Positions 1 to 10,012 of a stretch of 64,000 bases of DNA are shown here, piece by piece (position 1 is the stretch's first letter; every line of letters starts with the position of its first letter). The position numbers and the translations under genes were made by a program. The DNA is from Woeseiaceae bacterium (GTDB taxonomy: Bacteria > Pseudomonadota > Gammaproteobacteria > Steroidobacterales > Woeseiaceae): the NCBI GenBank assembly GCA_030065915.1, contig JASJCQ010000010.1, positions 1 to 64,000 of the forward strand. Reading direction: 5' to 3'. The notes under the pieces were generated by a model that made no database searches, was not told the origin of the DNA, and saw only the letters and a list, made by a program, of their open reading frames with translations.

Positions 1-3000
1 CAGGGGTCGCCCTGGCCATCGTTATCGAAGTCGTCCTGGTTGGAAGACGCGAAGAGCGGACAGTTATCGACGCCGTTGGGGAAGCCGTCGCCGTCAATAT
101 CGTCGTCGCAGACATCGCCCAGCCCGTCGCCGTCGATATCCGACTGGTTGGTGTTGGCATCGGCGGGACAGTTGTCGAGCGAATCGGCAACGCCGTCGTT
201 GTCACTATCGGCCTGCGACTCGCCTCCGCCGCCATAGTAGTAGCGCACGAAGCCGCCGTCGCCAAAGTAGCCGTTGATGTCGATATCCGGCGCGCCGGCG
301 ACAAAGTCATTGCGTCCGTCGCCGTCGATGTCACCCGTGCCGAGCACGAAATAGCCGAGCATGTCGCGTCCGCCGTCGTGGTAGTCGGGTTGCGGTTCGG
401 GCAACGGCAGTGTGCCACCGTCGAAAAGATAGACAGCGCCTTCGTCGGGTGTGCTGCCCTGCTCGAAGCGGTTGGCGCCCACCAACACGTCGGCGCCGGT
501 CTTGTTACCGCTCGGCGCCAGGGTCGATACGCGAACGCCGAACTGATCGCCGGAATTCTCACCACTCACCTTGGCCGAGAACACGGGCGTCGCCTGCGTC
601 CACCAGCTGCTGCCGCTGGCATAGACGTAGGCAGCGCCAGGCGCACCGTTGCGGTAGGCGCCGACGACGAGGTCGTCGATGCCGTCGGCGTCTACGTCAC
701 CGCTGGCATCAATGCTGAAGCCGAAACGATCGCCACTGGCCTCGCCGACAACGAAGAAGTCGGGGGTGGTTCGCGTCGGCTGGTTCCAGTCGCGCGTCGA
801 GCCGCGATAGATGTACACCTGGCCGTTGCCACTGTTGCTGCCGACGAGGAGATCGGCGCGATCGTCGTTGTCGATGTCGCCGACGGTCAGGCTTATACCT
901 AAGCCGAAACCGCTCGTTGTCGGTCCGATGAAGGTCTTGGCCGGCGCGCCCGGGTTGTTAAGCCAGTCATCCGACGCGCGAAATACCAGAACCGCGCCCT
1001 GTCCGCTGACAAGGCCGTCACGACTGGGTGCGCTGACGATCAGGTCATCGACGCCGTCGTCATCAATGTCAGCCGCCAGTACGGCCGCACCGAGGTTGTC
1101 GCCGGCGCCGCCGAAGAAGATGCGGGTTGGCGATGCGGGCAGTCCGGCCGCTGTGGCGAGGTACACGCTGAATTCGTTGCTACTACCGATCACAAGATCG
1201 TCGAAGCCGTTGTCGTCGAGGTCGCCGACGGTCAGCGCGCGTCCGAAACTCGAGAAGGTGTCGATGCCATTACCAGCGGCGTCGATACGCTGCAACGCAG
1301 ATGTTTCCAGCCCGTCGGTGGCAAGCTGCACAAATACAGCACCATTTCCGTCGAAGGCTGGCGCGCCGATAGCAACATCAGCCAGCCCGTCGCCGTCGAT
1401 GTCACCGCTGGCGAGCGCGAAACCGAAGCGATCGGAGACGGTCAGGCCCTCGGCGCCGCTGCTGACCTCGCCACCGCGCAAATAGGCATCGGCGAGTAAA
1501 GGTTGGCCCTCCAATTCAAACTCGCGCCGGTTGTCGAAGCCATCGCCATCGTCGTCACGGGTCGCGTCCGACGCGTCGTTGGCATCCAGGCCGAAGTCGT
1601 TCTCGTAGGAATCGGCAACGCCATCACCGTCGCTGTCCGTTGTGTAGCGAGCATCGTCCGGGAACGCATCGTCCGCATCGATGACGCCGTCGCCGTCGCG
1701 GTCGGAAACCTCCAGTGCGAAGCTGCCATAGGTAACGCTGTCGAGACGCGGCCCGTTGTCAGTCTGCTCGGTCGAAAACTCAAACAGCGTGCTTTGTCTC
1801 GCCGTATCGATATCGACGCGAACGGTGAGCACTATCGCGCGGCTCTCACCGACGACGACGTCACCGAGGTTACAAACTACTGACGTTCCGACCGTGCAGC
1901 CGTTGCTCGCCGCAACGACCTGGATCTCCGGCGGCGGATCGATGGTCACTACGGTGTTCTCGGCGTCGAAGCCGCTCCAGCCGACCGGCTGTTCGTTGAG
2001 TACATCGAGCGCCAGGTCGAAATCGGTGCCGGGCTGCAACGTGGCATCGTCCGCGCGCGTCACACTAACCTGGGTCACGTCGACCAGCGTCAGGTTGCTG
2101 CTGCCCTGCAGATCGGCGCAAACCACATCGCCGCTGTCGGTCATGCAGACCGAGAATCCGATCGTCGGATCCACGAAGGTGTGTGCGCCGAGCAGCACAC
2201 CCGTGCCGGGCAGTCCGTTGCGCTGCGGATCCATGGGCTGGCCGTTGTCGTCGAAGATGCCGATGTTCTGCCAGCCGTTGGCCGCGGTCGCCGCTACGCC
2301 GTCACCCCAGTCGATACTGTGCGCCGTCAATTCGGCATTTGGATCGCGATCCGGGTCGTCGAACTCGAACTGATACGCCTGCTCGAAGCCGCGCGGAATC
2401 TGCAAGTCATCCGGTACGGTGATGATGACATTGTCGGGTACCGGCAGGACCGTCAGCAGGACGTCCGCGGGTGCTTCGGCCGTGTCGGTGCCGTCTGACA
2501 CCTGGAACACGAGCGAGTCTTCGCCGTTGAAGTGGGTATCTGGCGAGTAGCGATACTGGGCGTTGTTGGCGTTGGTCGCCAGCAGCTCGAAGCTGCCGCG
2601 CTGCGGTGCTTCGAGCACGGTTACCGTGTGGGTGTCGTAGCCGCCGAAACCGACGAAACCATCGGGGTCGCTCGCGCTCAGGCGTACAAACAGTTCCTGG
2701 TCTTCGGCAACGATGCACGGGGTCTCGACGCTGAAAGCAACGTCGGTGAAACAGTTGGCACGCAGGTCCTGCGGCGGCCGCTGATTGGCTTCGACGGCGA
2801 TGGAAACGATCGCCGGATCGCTCGAATCGATGCCGTCGTCGACGAGGTAGCTGAACTGGTCGGGACCGCGGTAGCCGATACCCGGAACGTACTCGACGCG
2901 CGCACTGTCCGCGGTGATGTCCGTGAACGGCAGCGTTTTAAAGATGTGCAGGAAGAAATCGCCCACCGCCGCACGCGATTCCAGCACGTGAAAGCTATCG

Positions 3001-5918
3001 CTGTTGACGGATACGTGCTTCGGCGGTCCCATGTTGCCGAGCACGAAACTGCTGTCGTTGGTAATACCGCCGCCGACCGACTGCGCTTCGCCGGCGAATA
3101 CTCCGTCCGCACCGAAGCGCTGCACGCGACGGTTGTTGGTGTCGACAACGTAAAGGGTGTCGTTGGGATCGATATTCATGTGCGGAATGACGTTGAACTG
3201 GCCCGGGCCGCTGCCGGCGCCGCCGTCCACGCAGGTCGCGTCGGTGCAGCTGAAGCCGTTGGAATGACCTTCCGCCACGATGCAGTTGTTGAACTCGACC
3301 CCGGTTTCGGGATCGATGCGATTGGCGGTACAGGCGCCCAGCCAGCCGACGTAGTCGCCGACCGTGATGTTGCCGTCGAGGCCAACCGTCGACGCGGTGA
3401 ACTTGTGAATTTTGTGTTCGCAGCTATCGGCGATGAACAGGTTGCCCTCGCTGTCAGTGGCCATGGTGAAGCCCAGGCCGTCCTGTGCGCCCTGGCCGAC
3501 GACGCCCGGCAAGGTGTCACACTGGCCGTTTGCGGCCAGGCCGTTGAAATCGGTTGCCTGCCGCAGGTCGGCTAGCGCCGGGCGCCGAAGCACGCCGTCG
3601 AGCGAGAACGCGAGTATTGTCCGTTTATCGCTGACGTAGATGACCTTGTTGGCGGGATCGGCGTGGGCACTGGTCAGACTGCCGGCTTCGACCAGACCAA
3701 ACGGGCTTGAATCACCATTCACTTCCAGGTTCTGGCCTGAAGGGGTTTGCCGGTTCGGCGGCAGGTACCAGCGCTGGAAATCCCGGTCGACCGTCTTCAC
3801 TCGAAAGCTCGACGAAGTGCCCTGACCTGTAAAGCTGTAGAACCAGAGGTTGCCGTCTCGATCGACGTCGAAGACACGTTCGTCGTTCTGCGTGTAGTCG
3901 CTACCGATCTCGCCGACCAGCCGGGTGTCCTCCCAGCTCGCGATACGGGACTCCTGGGTGGCGAAGGGTGAGCCCGCAGGGGTGCCGCAGATCCACGGAT
4001 TGTCGGAAACAAAGTAGCGGCCGTCGTCATCGATATGGATGTAGTCGGGCTGGTAGATATAGTCGCGCGGCGGCTGCACGTTCTGACTGCTGCAGTAGCA
4101 GCGCTGGATGTAAGCATTGTGATCTTGGACGTCGAGCAGGCCCAGCTGCGACTCCAGAAATGGCCCGTCCTGGAAGTCGTCGCCAGCGGGACAGGCCAGT
4201 GTGCCCGCGTCCATATTCCTCGGCGTCTCCACCGGTTTGGCGCGGAAGTCCTCAATGAAGTAGGGATACAGCGGCGCTACGAACTCGCCGTTTTCTGGCT
4301 GGTCGACAATGCTGAACGTTAGCGGATCGACACGCTCACCCGGCAGGTCGGGTACCTCGAGCGCAATGGAATCGGTGTCGAGGCCGGTCAGTTCGATAAA
4401 CACCGACTCGCCGCTTCGCGTTGTTACCGTGGCCGGCAGCGGCCGCGACGGATCGGGCGCCACCGGCGCAGTGTTGGTGCCCGGCCATTTCAACGTGACG
4501 ATCTGCGTGTACCGGTCCGGGTTGTCTGCGGTTGCCATCGTGACGTTGCCGCTGTCGTCCTCCGCTTCCCAGTTGATGTAGTAGCGCACGCCGCCGTTCA
4601 CCGGCGGTGCCGCCAGCACGGCCGGCGCATCGTCGCGAACGTCGGGCACCGGATCGGCGAGATCAACGACGCTGAATTTGCCCAGCTCACTACGATCGCC
4701 GTTCAGCACGATGTCGTTTTCGGTGTAGCGAGCGAAGCTGTCGGGTATTAGCAGCAACGGCGGCTGGGTATCCTCGACGCTGACCCGCTGGATCAGGCGG
4801 GTGGTCAATGACGTGCCCGTGAACGTCTGGTTCGACGCAACCTCGAATCGGGGATTGAATGAGTTGTAGTTGCCGTCGTCGAAGATCTGCCACTCGATAT
4901 CGACGCTGGTGCCAATCTCGATCAGCGAGGGCGGATCGACGGGGCGCAAGGTGAGGCGCTTGCCGCAGCCATCGGCATAGACGAATCGATCGGCGAGCGC
5001 GTCGCGTATGCGGTTAAAGCGCGCGCCGCCGAAATCGCTCGCTTCGATGCTGACCGTCTGCTGCTCTATCGTTGAGCCGGTATCGGGATCCGTAAACACC
5101 GGCGGGTGCACGTCCCAGACTCTGAAGGTCTGCACACGGGAGTGGCGAGCCGACGGCTCTTCATCGCCCAGGAAGCCGGGTATGTCGTTGCTGACAAATT
5201 CAGCACCCGTCAGCGCCGCGCGCTCGCCCAGGTTGACGGCGATATCTTTGAGCAAGTCCGAGTTTCTGCGGGCCTGCTCTGCGCCCCGCTCACTGAAACT
5301 ACCACTGGCGGTTTTGGTAAACGTCGAGCCGTTCTTCGTTTCGGACATGACACCGAATCCGGCCTGGAACAGCGGGAAGTGCACGTCCCAGAACGGCGAT
5401 AGCTGGGTCTCGGCCACCCAGTTCATGCGGTAGTCCGATTCGGCCAGCGAGTGCGAGCCCGCCGCGAAGCCTTCGAGGCTGAGTTTGACGGCCGAGTTCC
5501 TGTGCTCGACGTAAGGTGTACCGAGCGGCCCCCAATCGGTCGCCAGCTTCCTGATGGGGCCGAAACCCAGCAGATCTTCGAAGGTAGAGGACGCTTGCGG
5601 CAAGGTCAGCGTGTAATCACAGGCAAACTCGCCGCCTGGCAGCGCATCGGGGTACACGGATGTGTTGCCGGGAATCTCCAGTATCGGGGGCGTCGCTTTC
5701 AATCCTAAATTCGCGGAGAACTCGGTCAGCTCCACCGCGGTCCCGAACGGTCCGCTGCTCGCGAGCCCGGCGCCTACCGCAAAGTTGTGCGTTGCCAGCA
5801 GTGCAAGCTGGTCGTCGCGAAGTGAATCGTTGTCCCGCTCTTGTGCTTGAGTCGCGGTGCAAAGAAGCGCGAGGACCGTTGAGATCGCGCAGGTTGTCGT
5901 TGTCTTGGCAGGCTTCAT
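1..5918 (-). CDS. Giant secreted NHL / FG-GAP / thrombospondin-3 repeat protein, 3' end outside window
   Basis: One frame stays open on the minus strand from an ATG at 5918 to the left edge, giving at least 1972 residues without a stop. GGAG lies about 8 bases before the ATG. A signal peptide covers roughly the first 26 residues (hydrophobic core ending TQAQ). Domains in order: an N-terminal part I do not recognise; NHL-type propeller repeats at about 740-940 (for example LYVVDTNNRRVQRFG); a cadherin-like or tandem-95 domain at about 1040-1170; calcium-binding DxDGDG thrombospondin type-3 repeats at 1396-1470; seven FG-GAP blades at about 1490-1890 (DIDGDGLADVAIG type), as in integrin-alpha propellers; then more type-3 repeats (DNCP motifs) at the edge. 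I infer an exported, calcium-stabilised surface or extracellular protein, perhaps for adhesion. It lies downstream of, and codirectional with, an ECF sigma gene. The substrate or partner is unknown. Confidence 0.9.
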   Translation of the reverse strand, partial: MKPAKTTTTCAISTVLALLCTATQAQERDNDSLRDDQLALLATHNFAVGAGLASSGPFGTAVELTEFSANLGLKATPPILEIPGNTSVYPDALPGGEFACDYTLTLPQASSTFEDLLGFGPIRKLATDWGPLGTPYVEHRNSAVKLSLEGFAAGSHSLAESDYRMNWVAETQLSPFWDVHFPLFQAGFGVMSETKNGSTFTKTASGSFSERGAEQARRNSDLLKDIAVNLGERAALTGAEFVSNDIPGFLGDEEPSARHSRVQTFRVWDVHPPVFTDPDTGSTIEQQTVSIEASDFGGARFNRIRDALADRFVYADGCGKRLTLRPVDPPSLIEIGTSVDIEWQIFDDGNYNSFNPRFEVASNQTFTGTSLTTRLIQRVSVEDTQPPLLLIPDSFARYTENDIVLNGDRSELGKFSVVDLADPVPDVRDDAPAVLAAPPVNGGVRYYINWEAEDDSGNVTMATADNPDRYTQIVTLKWPGTNTAPVAPDPSRPLPATVTTRSGESVFIELTGLDTDSIALEVPDLPGERVDPLTFSIVDQPENGEFVAPLYPYFIEDFRAKPVETPRNMDAGTLACPAGDDFQDGPFLESQLGLLDVQDHNAYIQRCYCSSQNVQPPRDYIYQPDYIHIDDDGRYFVSDNPWICGTPAGSPFATQESRIASWEDTRLVGEIGSDYTQNDERVFDVDRDGNLWFYSFTGQGTSSSFRVKTVDRDFQRWYLPPNRQTPSGQNLEVNGDSSPFGLVEAGSLTSAHADPANKVIYVSDKRTILAFSLDGVLRRPALADLRQATDFNGLAANGQCDTLPGVVGQGAQDGLGFTMATDSEGNLFIADSCEHKIHKFTASTVGLDGNITVGDYVGWLGACTANRIDPETGVEFNNCIVAEGHSNGFSCTDATCVDGGAGSGPGQFNVIPHMNIDPNDTLYVVDTNNRRVQRFGADGVFAGEAQSVGGGITNDSSFVLGNMGPPKHVSVNSDSFHVLESRAAVGDFFLHIFKTLPFTDITADSARVEYVPGIGYRGPDQFSYLVDDGIDSSDPAIVSIAVEANQRPPQDLRANCFTDVAFSVETPCIVAEDQELFVRLSASDPDGFVGFGGYDTHTVTVLEAPQRGSFELLATNANNAQYRYSPDTHFNGEDSLVFQVSDGTDTAEAPADVLLTVLPVPDNVIITVPDDLQIPRGFEQAYQFEFDDPDRDPNAELTAHSIDWGDGVAATAANGWQNIGIFDDNGQPMDPQRNGLPGTGVLLGAHTFVDPTIGFSVCMTDSGDVVCADLQGSSNLTLVDVTQVSVTRADDATLQPGTDFDLALDVLNEQPVGWSGFDAENTVVTIDPPPEIQVVAASNGCTVGTSVVCNLGDVVVGESRAIVLTVRVDIDTARQSTLFEFSTEQTDNGPRLDSVTYGSFALEVSDRDGDGVIDADDAFPDDARYTTDSDGDGVADSYENDFGLDANDASDATRDDDGDGFDNRREFELEGQPLLADAYLRGGEVSSGAEGLTVSDRFGFALASGDIDGDGLADVAIGAPAFDGNGAVFVQLATDGLETSALQRIDAAGNGIDTFSSFGRALTVGDLDDNGFDDLVIGSSNEFSVYLATAAGLPASPTRIFFGGAGDNLGAAVLAADIDDDGVDDLIVSAPSRDGLVSGQGAVLVFRASDDWLNNPGAPAKTFIGPTTSGFGLGISLTVGDIDNDDRADLLVGSNSGNGQVYIYRGSTRDWNQPTRTTPDFFVVGEASGDRFGFSIDASGDVDADGIDDLVVGAYRNGAPGAAYVYASGSSWWTQATPVFSAKVSGENSGDQFGVRVSTLAPSGNKTGADVLVGANRFEQGSTPDEGAVYLFDGGTLPLPEPQPDYHDGGRDMLGYFVLGTGDIDGDGRNDFVAGAPDIDINGYFGDGGFVRYYYGGGGESQADSDNDGVADSLDNCPADANTNQSDIDGDGLGDVCDDDIDGDGFPNGVDNCPLFASSNQDDFDNDGQGDP

Positions 5919-5940
5919 CACAGTGCTCCGTTTTTCCAGC

Positions 5941-5959
5941 GCCGGCGCAAAACGCCGGC
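5941..5959. other. Perfect 7-bp GC-rich hairpin in the leader of the giant gene
   Basis: GCCGGCG and CGCCGGC flank a 5-base loop 23 bases upstream of the giant gene's start codon. It could shape the 5' leader or terminate the upstream sigma transcript, but there is no T-run. The rest of 5960-6103 shows nothing else I recognise. Confidence 0.4.
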
Positions 5960-6103
5960 GGCCCCATCGGGCGGGAACGTTGTCCCTTACTGGTAGAAGC
6001 AGGACTGCGAGGAAAAGTGACCCACGCTTTTGTCGGTGATGGCCTTAAGTGATTGAAAGGATTGAAGAGTTAATTTGGGGGCCGCAGGCGCGCTGAATGC
6101 ATC

Positions 6104-6658
6104 TCAGCCGAGCTCGTCGGTCAGCCAGGCGAGCGCGAGCTTCAGTTCACGGCCCAGGGTGCTGGTCGACAGGCCGGTGACCTCGGCAAGCTCGCGCCCG
6201 GTCAGTCCGCCAAAGTACTTGAGCTCGATGATGCGGGCCTTGCGCTCGTCGATAGCCGCCAATCGATCGATCGCGGCGTCGATTTCAAGCAAACGAATAT
6301 CAGTATCCTCGCCGCCGACCGCCGATTCGTCGAGCGTGACGTTGACGGCATCGCCACCGCGCTTCTTTGTTGCGCGCGCGTTGGCGTAGTTGATCAGCAG
6401 CCGTCGCATCATGCGCGCCGCAAGACCGAAGAAGTGGGCGCGGTCCTGCCAGGTAACCTCGACATGGACGAGCTTTGCGAATGCCTCGTTGACCAACGCG
6501 GTGGGCTGCAGGGTGTGAGACTTCTTCTCGCCGGCGAAGGCGCGGCGGGCGAGACGATGTAACTCGTCGTAGATCAGCGGGGAAAGCGCCTCCAATGCGG
6601 CATCGTCACCACCACTCCAAGCCTGAAGCAACCGCGTAATATCACCTTCTTCGCCCAT
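6104..6658 (-). CDS. ECF-type RNA polymerase sigma factor (TIGR02999-like, kinase-linked type)
   Basis: A 184-residue sigma-70 family protein. It has region 2 (LIYDELHRLARRAF and LQPTALVNEAFAKLV, residues about 22-65) and a region 4 helix-turn-helix (LKYFGGLTGRELAEVTGLS, about 140-160) and no other domains. The sequence type matches the ECF family that sits beside Hanks-type kinases and usually lacks a classical anti-sigma factor. I chose the ATG at 6658 because MGEEGDITRLLQAW is the usual N-terminus of the family; a GTG at 6685 would add nine residues. It is divergent from the Ser/Thr kinase and directly upstream of the giant secreted-protein gene on the same strand (185-base gap). The kinase is therefore the likely controller and the giant gene the likely target. 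That link is inference. Confidence 0.9.
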   Translation of the reverse strand: MGEEGDITRLLQAWSGGDDAALEALSPLIYDELHRLARRAFAGEKKSHTLQPTALVNEAFAKLVHVEVTWQDRAHFFGLAARMMRRLLINYANARATKKRGGDAVNVTLDESAVGGEDTDIRLLEIDAAIDRLAAIDERKARIIELKYFGGLTGRELAEVTGLSTSTLGRELKLALAWLTDELG

Positions 6659-6867
6659 ACCTGATGCTAGCAATAGCCTGCGCACACGTCGATGCCACGG
6701 ACATCGCTGAGGGTAATCGGATGCGTTGTGCGGCTGGCAAGTACGAGTTCATGGATTCGCCGCTGATCATCTCCCGGTGTCAATGCGGGTCAAAGATCGC
6801 CGAATTGCTGCTTTAATACATGACAGTCAATCTGTTTGCGTCACAACAAGCGAAAAGGCACGCATTG
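6659..6867. promoter_or_regulatory. Divergent promoter region between sigma factor and kinase
   Basis: This 209-base gap separates the two divergent starts and must carry both promoters. I see no strong sigma-70 boxes or palindrome, which would fit recognition by the ECF factor itself, but I cannot define the boxes. Confidence 0.35.
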
Positions 6868-9690
6868 ATGGATCTGAAGAAAATTGAATTGGCTTACGAA
6901 CACGCGATGTCGCTATCGAGCAGCGAGCGAGAAACGTATCTCGAGAATCTTCGCGCGACAGAGCCTGAATTCGCTGCGGAACTCGAGCGCCTGATCAGGG
7001 ACACGAGCATTAGCGACACGATTTTGAAGCAACCCATTGAAGCGTCCGCTGCAAGACTGTCGGAGGAAATGAAAGACCCCTGGATTGGTCGAGTGCTAGG
7101 CGCCTACCGCATTATTGATCGAATTGCGGCGGGCGGCATGGGTGCGGTTTTTCTTGCAGAGCGCAAGGACGAGCAGTTTGAGCATCGCGTTGCCATCAAG
7201 GTCATGAGCGAACAACTGCTGGCATCCGATGCTGTCGCGCGCTTCAAAACAGAACGACAAATCCTCGCCAACCTGAAGCACCCCTACATTGCCCAGCTTC
7301 ACGACGGGGGGACTACGGACAACGGTTTGCCTTACCTGGTCATGGAATACGTTGAAGGTCAGCCGATTGATCGTCATTGCGATAACCAGGGCCTCGATAT
7401 CGATCAACGACTCTATCTCTTTCAAAAGGTGTGCGAGGCCGTGGATTACGCGCACCGCAACCTGACCGTTCACCGCGACCTGAAACCAAGCAATATCCTG
7501 ATCGATTCGCGCGGCGATCCGAAACTGCTCGACTTCGGTATTGCGAAGCTACTGGATGAACGAAGCGTAAACGAGGCAGCGCCGCTGACGCGGGTGGGAC
7601 AGAGGGCAATGACACCGGAGTACGCAAGCCCGGAACAGGTGCGTGGTGAACCCGTGTCGGTGGCCAGCGATGTGTACGCGCTCGGCGTGCTGCTGTTCCG
7701 GCTGCTTACCGGTCAATCGCCGTATGGCGGCAACATGACAACGCCCGGCAGCTACGAGCGCGCGATCCTGGAAGCTGAACCGCGACGGCCCAGCGCGGCC
7801 GTGACCGTAGCGAACGAGGCGAAGGCTGCCGCAGAGAGTTCCGGAACATCGGTAGCACAGCTTCGCCGATACTTGGTCGGCGACCTCGACAACATCACGA
7901 TGCGTGCGCTTCAGAAGGCGCCCGAACGGCGCTACCGCAGCGTGGCCGATTTCTCTCGGGACATTGCGCGTCATCAGAGTCACAAACCGATCGAGGCGCG
8001 CGCGGACGACTGGTGGTACCGCAGCCGCAAGTTTCTGAGGCGTCATGCAGCTCGCGTCGCAATAACGACAGCCGTGCTCTCGGCAGGGATCGCGCTCGTG
8101 ACTTTCTACACACTGCGTCTGGCTGACGAGCGGGACTTCGCCAACCAGTCTGCGGCAGAGGCGCGGGAGATCGCCGCGTTTCTGACCACTCTGTTCGAAG
8201 GTTCCTCCTCGAACATCCAGGCCGGAAAGGAAGTCACCGCGGTCGATCTGCTCGAGGAAGGCCGGAGGCAGATCGACGCGCTGGAGGACCAGCCGGAGTT
8301 GCAGGCAAAGCTGATGCATATCATGGCCAGCAGTTCCACGACGCTGGGTCGATACGATGTGTCTATCCCGATGCTGGAGCGCTCCCTCGAGTTGCAGGAA
8401 GCGCTGTCGCCGGTCGACGAGGAGGCCATTTCGCGAACGACTCATGCGCTATCCGCTGCACATCGGCAGAACGGCGATCTCCAGCAAGCAGCGGAATATG
8501 AGCGCCGTACCATTGAACTCGCGATACGCGTGTTCGGCGAGGATCACTATAACGTCGCCTACCTCAGGATGAGGCTTGGCGTAATCCTGTTTGATCAAGG
8601 TCTTGCCGAAGAATCGCTCGCGATGAAGCAGGACGCACTGGATCAATTGATAGCCATCGGCAGCGGCGACTCGACGGCCGCGCTGGATGCGCGCGGCAAC
8701 ATTAGCCTCGTACTTTCGCACCTCGGTCGGCACGAGGAAGCCGCTGTAATGGCGGGTGAAGTGGCAAAGCTGTCCGTGCCGATGCAGGGTCAGGATCACC
8801 CGAACACGATCATTCGCACGACGAACTACGCCAACAGCCTTCGGCAGCTCGGCCAACTCGACGAAGCCTTGTCGCTGCTTGAGGACAACATCCCGCGTGG
8901 TATTGCCGTATGGGGGCGCGACTATTACCACGTCGCCTATATGCTCCAGGTTCGTGGGGCCATCAAGCGGCAAGCCGGCGACTTTGCTTCCGCGCTTGAT
9001 GATTACCGCGAGGCACAGGGAATCATCATGCGAATAACCGAGGAGGACAACTATCGGCGCGCTGATGCCTGGCGAGGCCTCGGCGCTGTATTTGCTTCGG
9101 CTGGCCAGTTCGAAGAGGCTCGCGATTCGTTTCAGCGCGCTTTGGCGATCGCTGAACGCGTGGATGGGGGCGAGCGGAGAATCCCGTCGCTTTATATCTG
9201 GCTGGGAAAAGTCACCTACGACGCTGGCGACCTCGCCGCGTCACGGCAATGGTATGCAGCGGCGGAGGCCCACGCAGGATTGGCTATTGGCGCCCTCCGC
9301 CTTGCATTGAAGACCGGACAAGTCGAAACCTTGACGGCACTGGGTGAGCTCGATGCTGCCGCGCCGCTGGTCGAAACGCTGTTGGCGCTTGAAGACAGTG
9401 TCCCGCACCTCGAGGCACTAACCGCTGCGACCGCATACTTTCGAGCCCGCAGTGACTGCGACAATGCACTGAGTACCGGCGAGCGGATCAAGACTATTTT
9501 TGATGCTGGCGATCAGCCGATGGTTTGGGGCGACGCGCTGGCACTGAGCGAGTATGGGCTTGCGTTGTCGGACTGCGGGCGACCGGAAGCACGCGATGTC
9601 CTTATGCCCGCGATTGATGTGCTCAGCACCGCATTGGGGTCCGACGACAGTCGAGTCGTGCGGCTGAAACGTAACGTTCCTCGTCGTTAG
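6868..9690 (+). CDS. Membrane Hanks-type Ser/Thr protein kinase with C-terminal TPR repeats
   Basis: A 940-residue protein. Residues 1-70 are the short helical leader typical of these kinases. The kinase domain covers about 78-370: glycine loop AAGGMGAVF (88-95), ATP-binding lysine in VAIK (K111), catalytic loop HRDLKPSN (202-209), DFG at 222-224, and TPEYASPEQ in the activation segment. All catalytic residues are present. A single membrane helix follows at about 397-416. The remaining 500 or so residues are helical TPR units (NPNTI, ALSLLEDN and HVAYM type repeats) that should lie outside the membrane and could sense or scaffold. I preferred the ATG at 6868, with AAGG upstream, over the ATG at 6820, which has no visible ribosome site. 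The gene is divergent from the ECF sigma gene; phosphorylation of that sigma factor is plausible from related sigma-kinase pairs but not shown here. Confidence 0.93.
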   Translation: MDLKKIELAYEHAMSLSSSERETYLENLRATEPEFAAELERLIRDTSISDTILKQPIEASAARLSEEMKDPWIGRVLGAYRIIDRIAAGGMGAVFLAERKDEQFEHRVAIKVMSEQLLASDAVARFKTERQILANLKHPYIAQLHDGGTTDNGLPYLVMEYVEGQPIDRHCDNQGLDIDQRLYLFQKVCEAVDYAHRNLTVHRDLKPSNILIDSRGDPKLLDFGIAKLLDERSVNEAAPLTRVGQRAMTPEYASPEQVRGEPVSVASDVYALGVLLFRLLTGQSPYGGNMTTPGSYERAILEAEPRRPSAAVTVANEAKAAAESSGTSVAQLRRYLVGDLDNITMRALQKAPERRYRSVADFSRDIARHQSHKPIEARADDWWYRSRKFLRRHAARVAITTAVLSAGIALVTFYTLRLADERDFANQSAAEAREIAAFLTTLFEGSSSNIQAGKEVTAVDLLEEGRRQIDALEDQPELQAKLMHIMASSSTTLGRYDVSIPMLERSLELQEALSPVDEEAISRTTHALSAAHRQNGDLQQAAEYERRTIELAIRVFGEDHYNVAYLRMRLGVILFDQGLAEESLAMKQDALDQLIAIGSGDSTAALDARGNISLVLSHLGRHEEAAVMAGEVAKLSVPMQGQDHPNTIIRTTNYANSLRQLGQLDEALSLLEDNIPRGIAVWGRDYYHVAYMLQVRGAIKRQAGDFASALDDYREAQGIIMRITEEDNYRRADAWRGLGAVFASAGQFEEARDSFQRALAIAERVDGGERRIPSLYIWLGKVTYDAGDLAASRQWYAAAEAHAGLAIGALRLALKTGQVETLTALGELDAAAPLVETLLALEDSVPHLEALTAATAYFRARSDCDNALSTGERIKTIFDAGDQPMVWGDALALSEYGLALSDCGRPEARDVLMPAIDVLSTALGSDDSRVVRLKRNVPRR

Positions 9691-9758
9691 CTCAAAGCAA
9701 GTCTTCTAAGAGCCGCTTCGGCCGGACAGGTTTTCCGACCCTGTCGCAACGAAAAGAG

Positions 9759-9782
9759 CCACTTGCCGAAACAGGCAAGTGG
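9759..9782. terminator. Hairpin downstream of the kinase gene
   Basis: A perfect 9-bp stem, CCACTTGCC with GGCAAGTGG, and a 6-base loop lie 69 bases after the kinase stop codon. No T-run follows, so it is a candidate transcript end or mRNA-stabilising structure. From here to 10012 I see nothing else. Confidence 0.45.
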
Positions 9783-10012
9783 AACCGCAACGAACCTCGA
9801 CGAACTCATTGATCGTAAAGCGGCCCGACGGCCAGATATTGAGGCGAGTTACCGGTCAGCATGCCGAACCTAGAGCTACTCAACACATAGCTTACAGATC
9901 GTTCCGGACGCATGGTTTACACATTGGAGTTTCCATGGCCGGTTAACACCCTGTAAAACTGGCAGCCGCCCCGATGGTTACGACGTGGTTGCCAGTAAGC
10001 CAGACGCACTCT

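Noticed and set aside
378..3575. Plus-strand frames of 100-350 codons opposite the giant gene
   Set aside because: They mirror the Asp/Gly/Val-rich repeat codons of the minus-strand gene, lack ribosome sites and show only low-complexity V/A/D/R sequence.
7549..8445. Minus-strand 298-codon frame inside the kinase gene
   Set aside because: Opposite a clear kinase-TPR gene; composition is Arg/Cys/His-rich shadow type without motifs.
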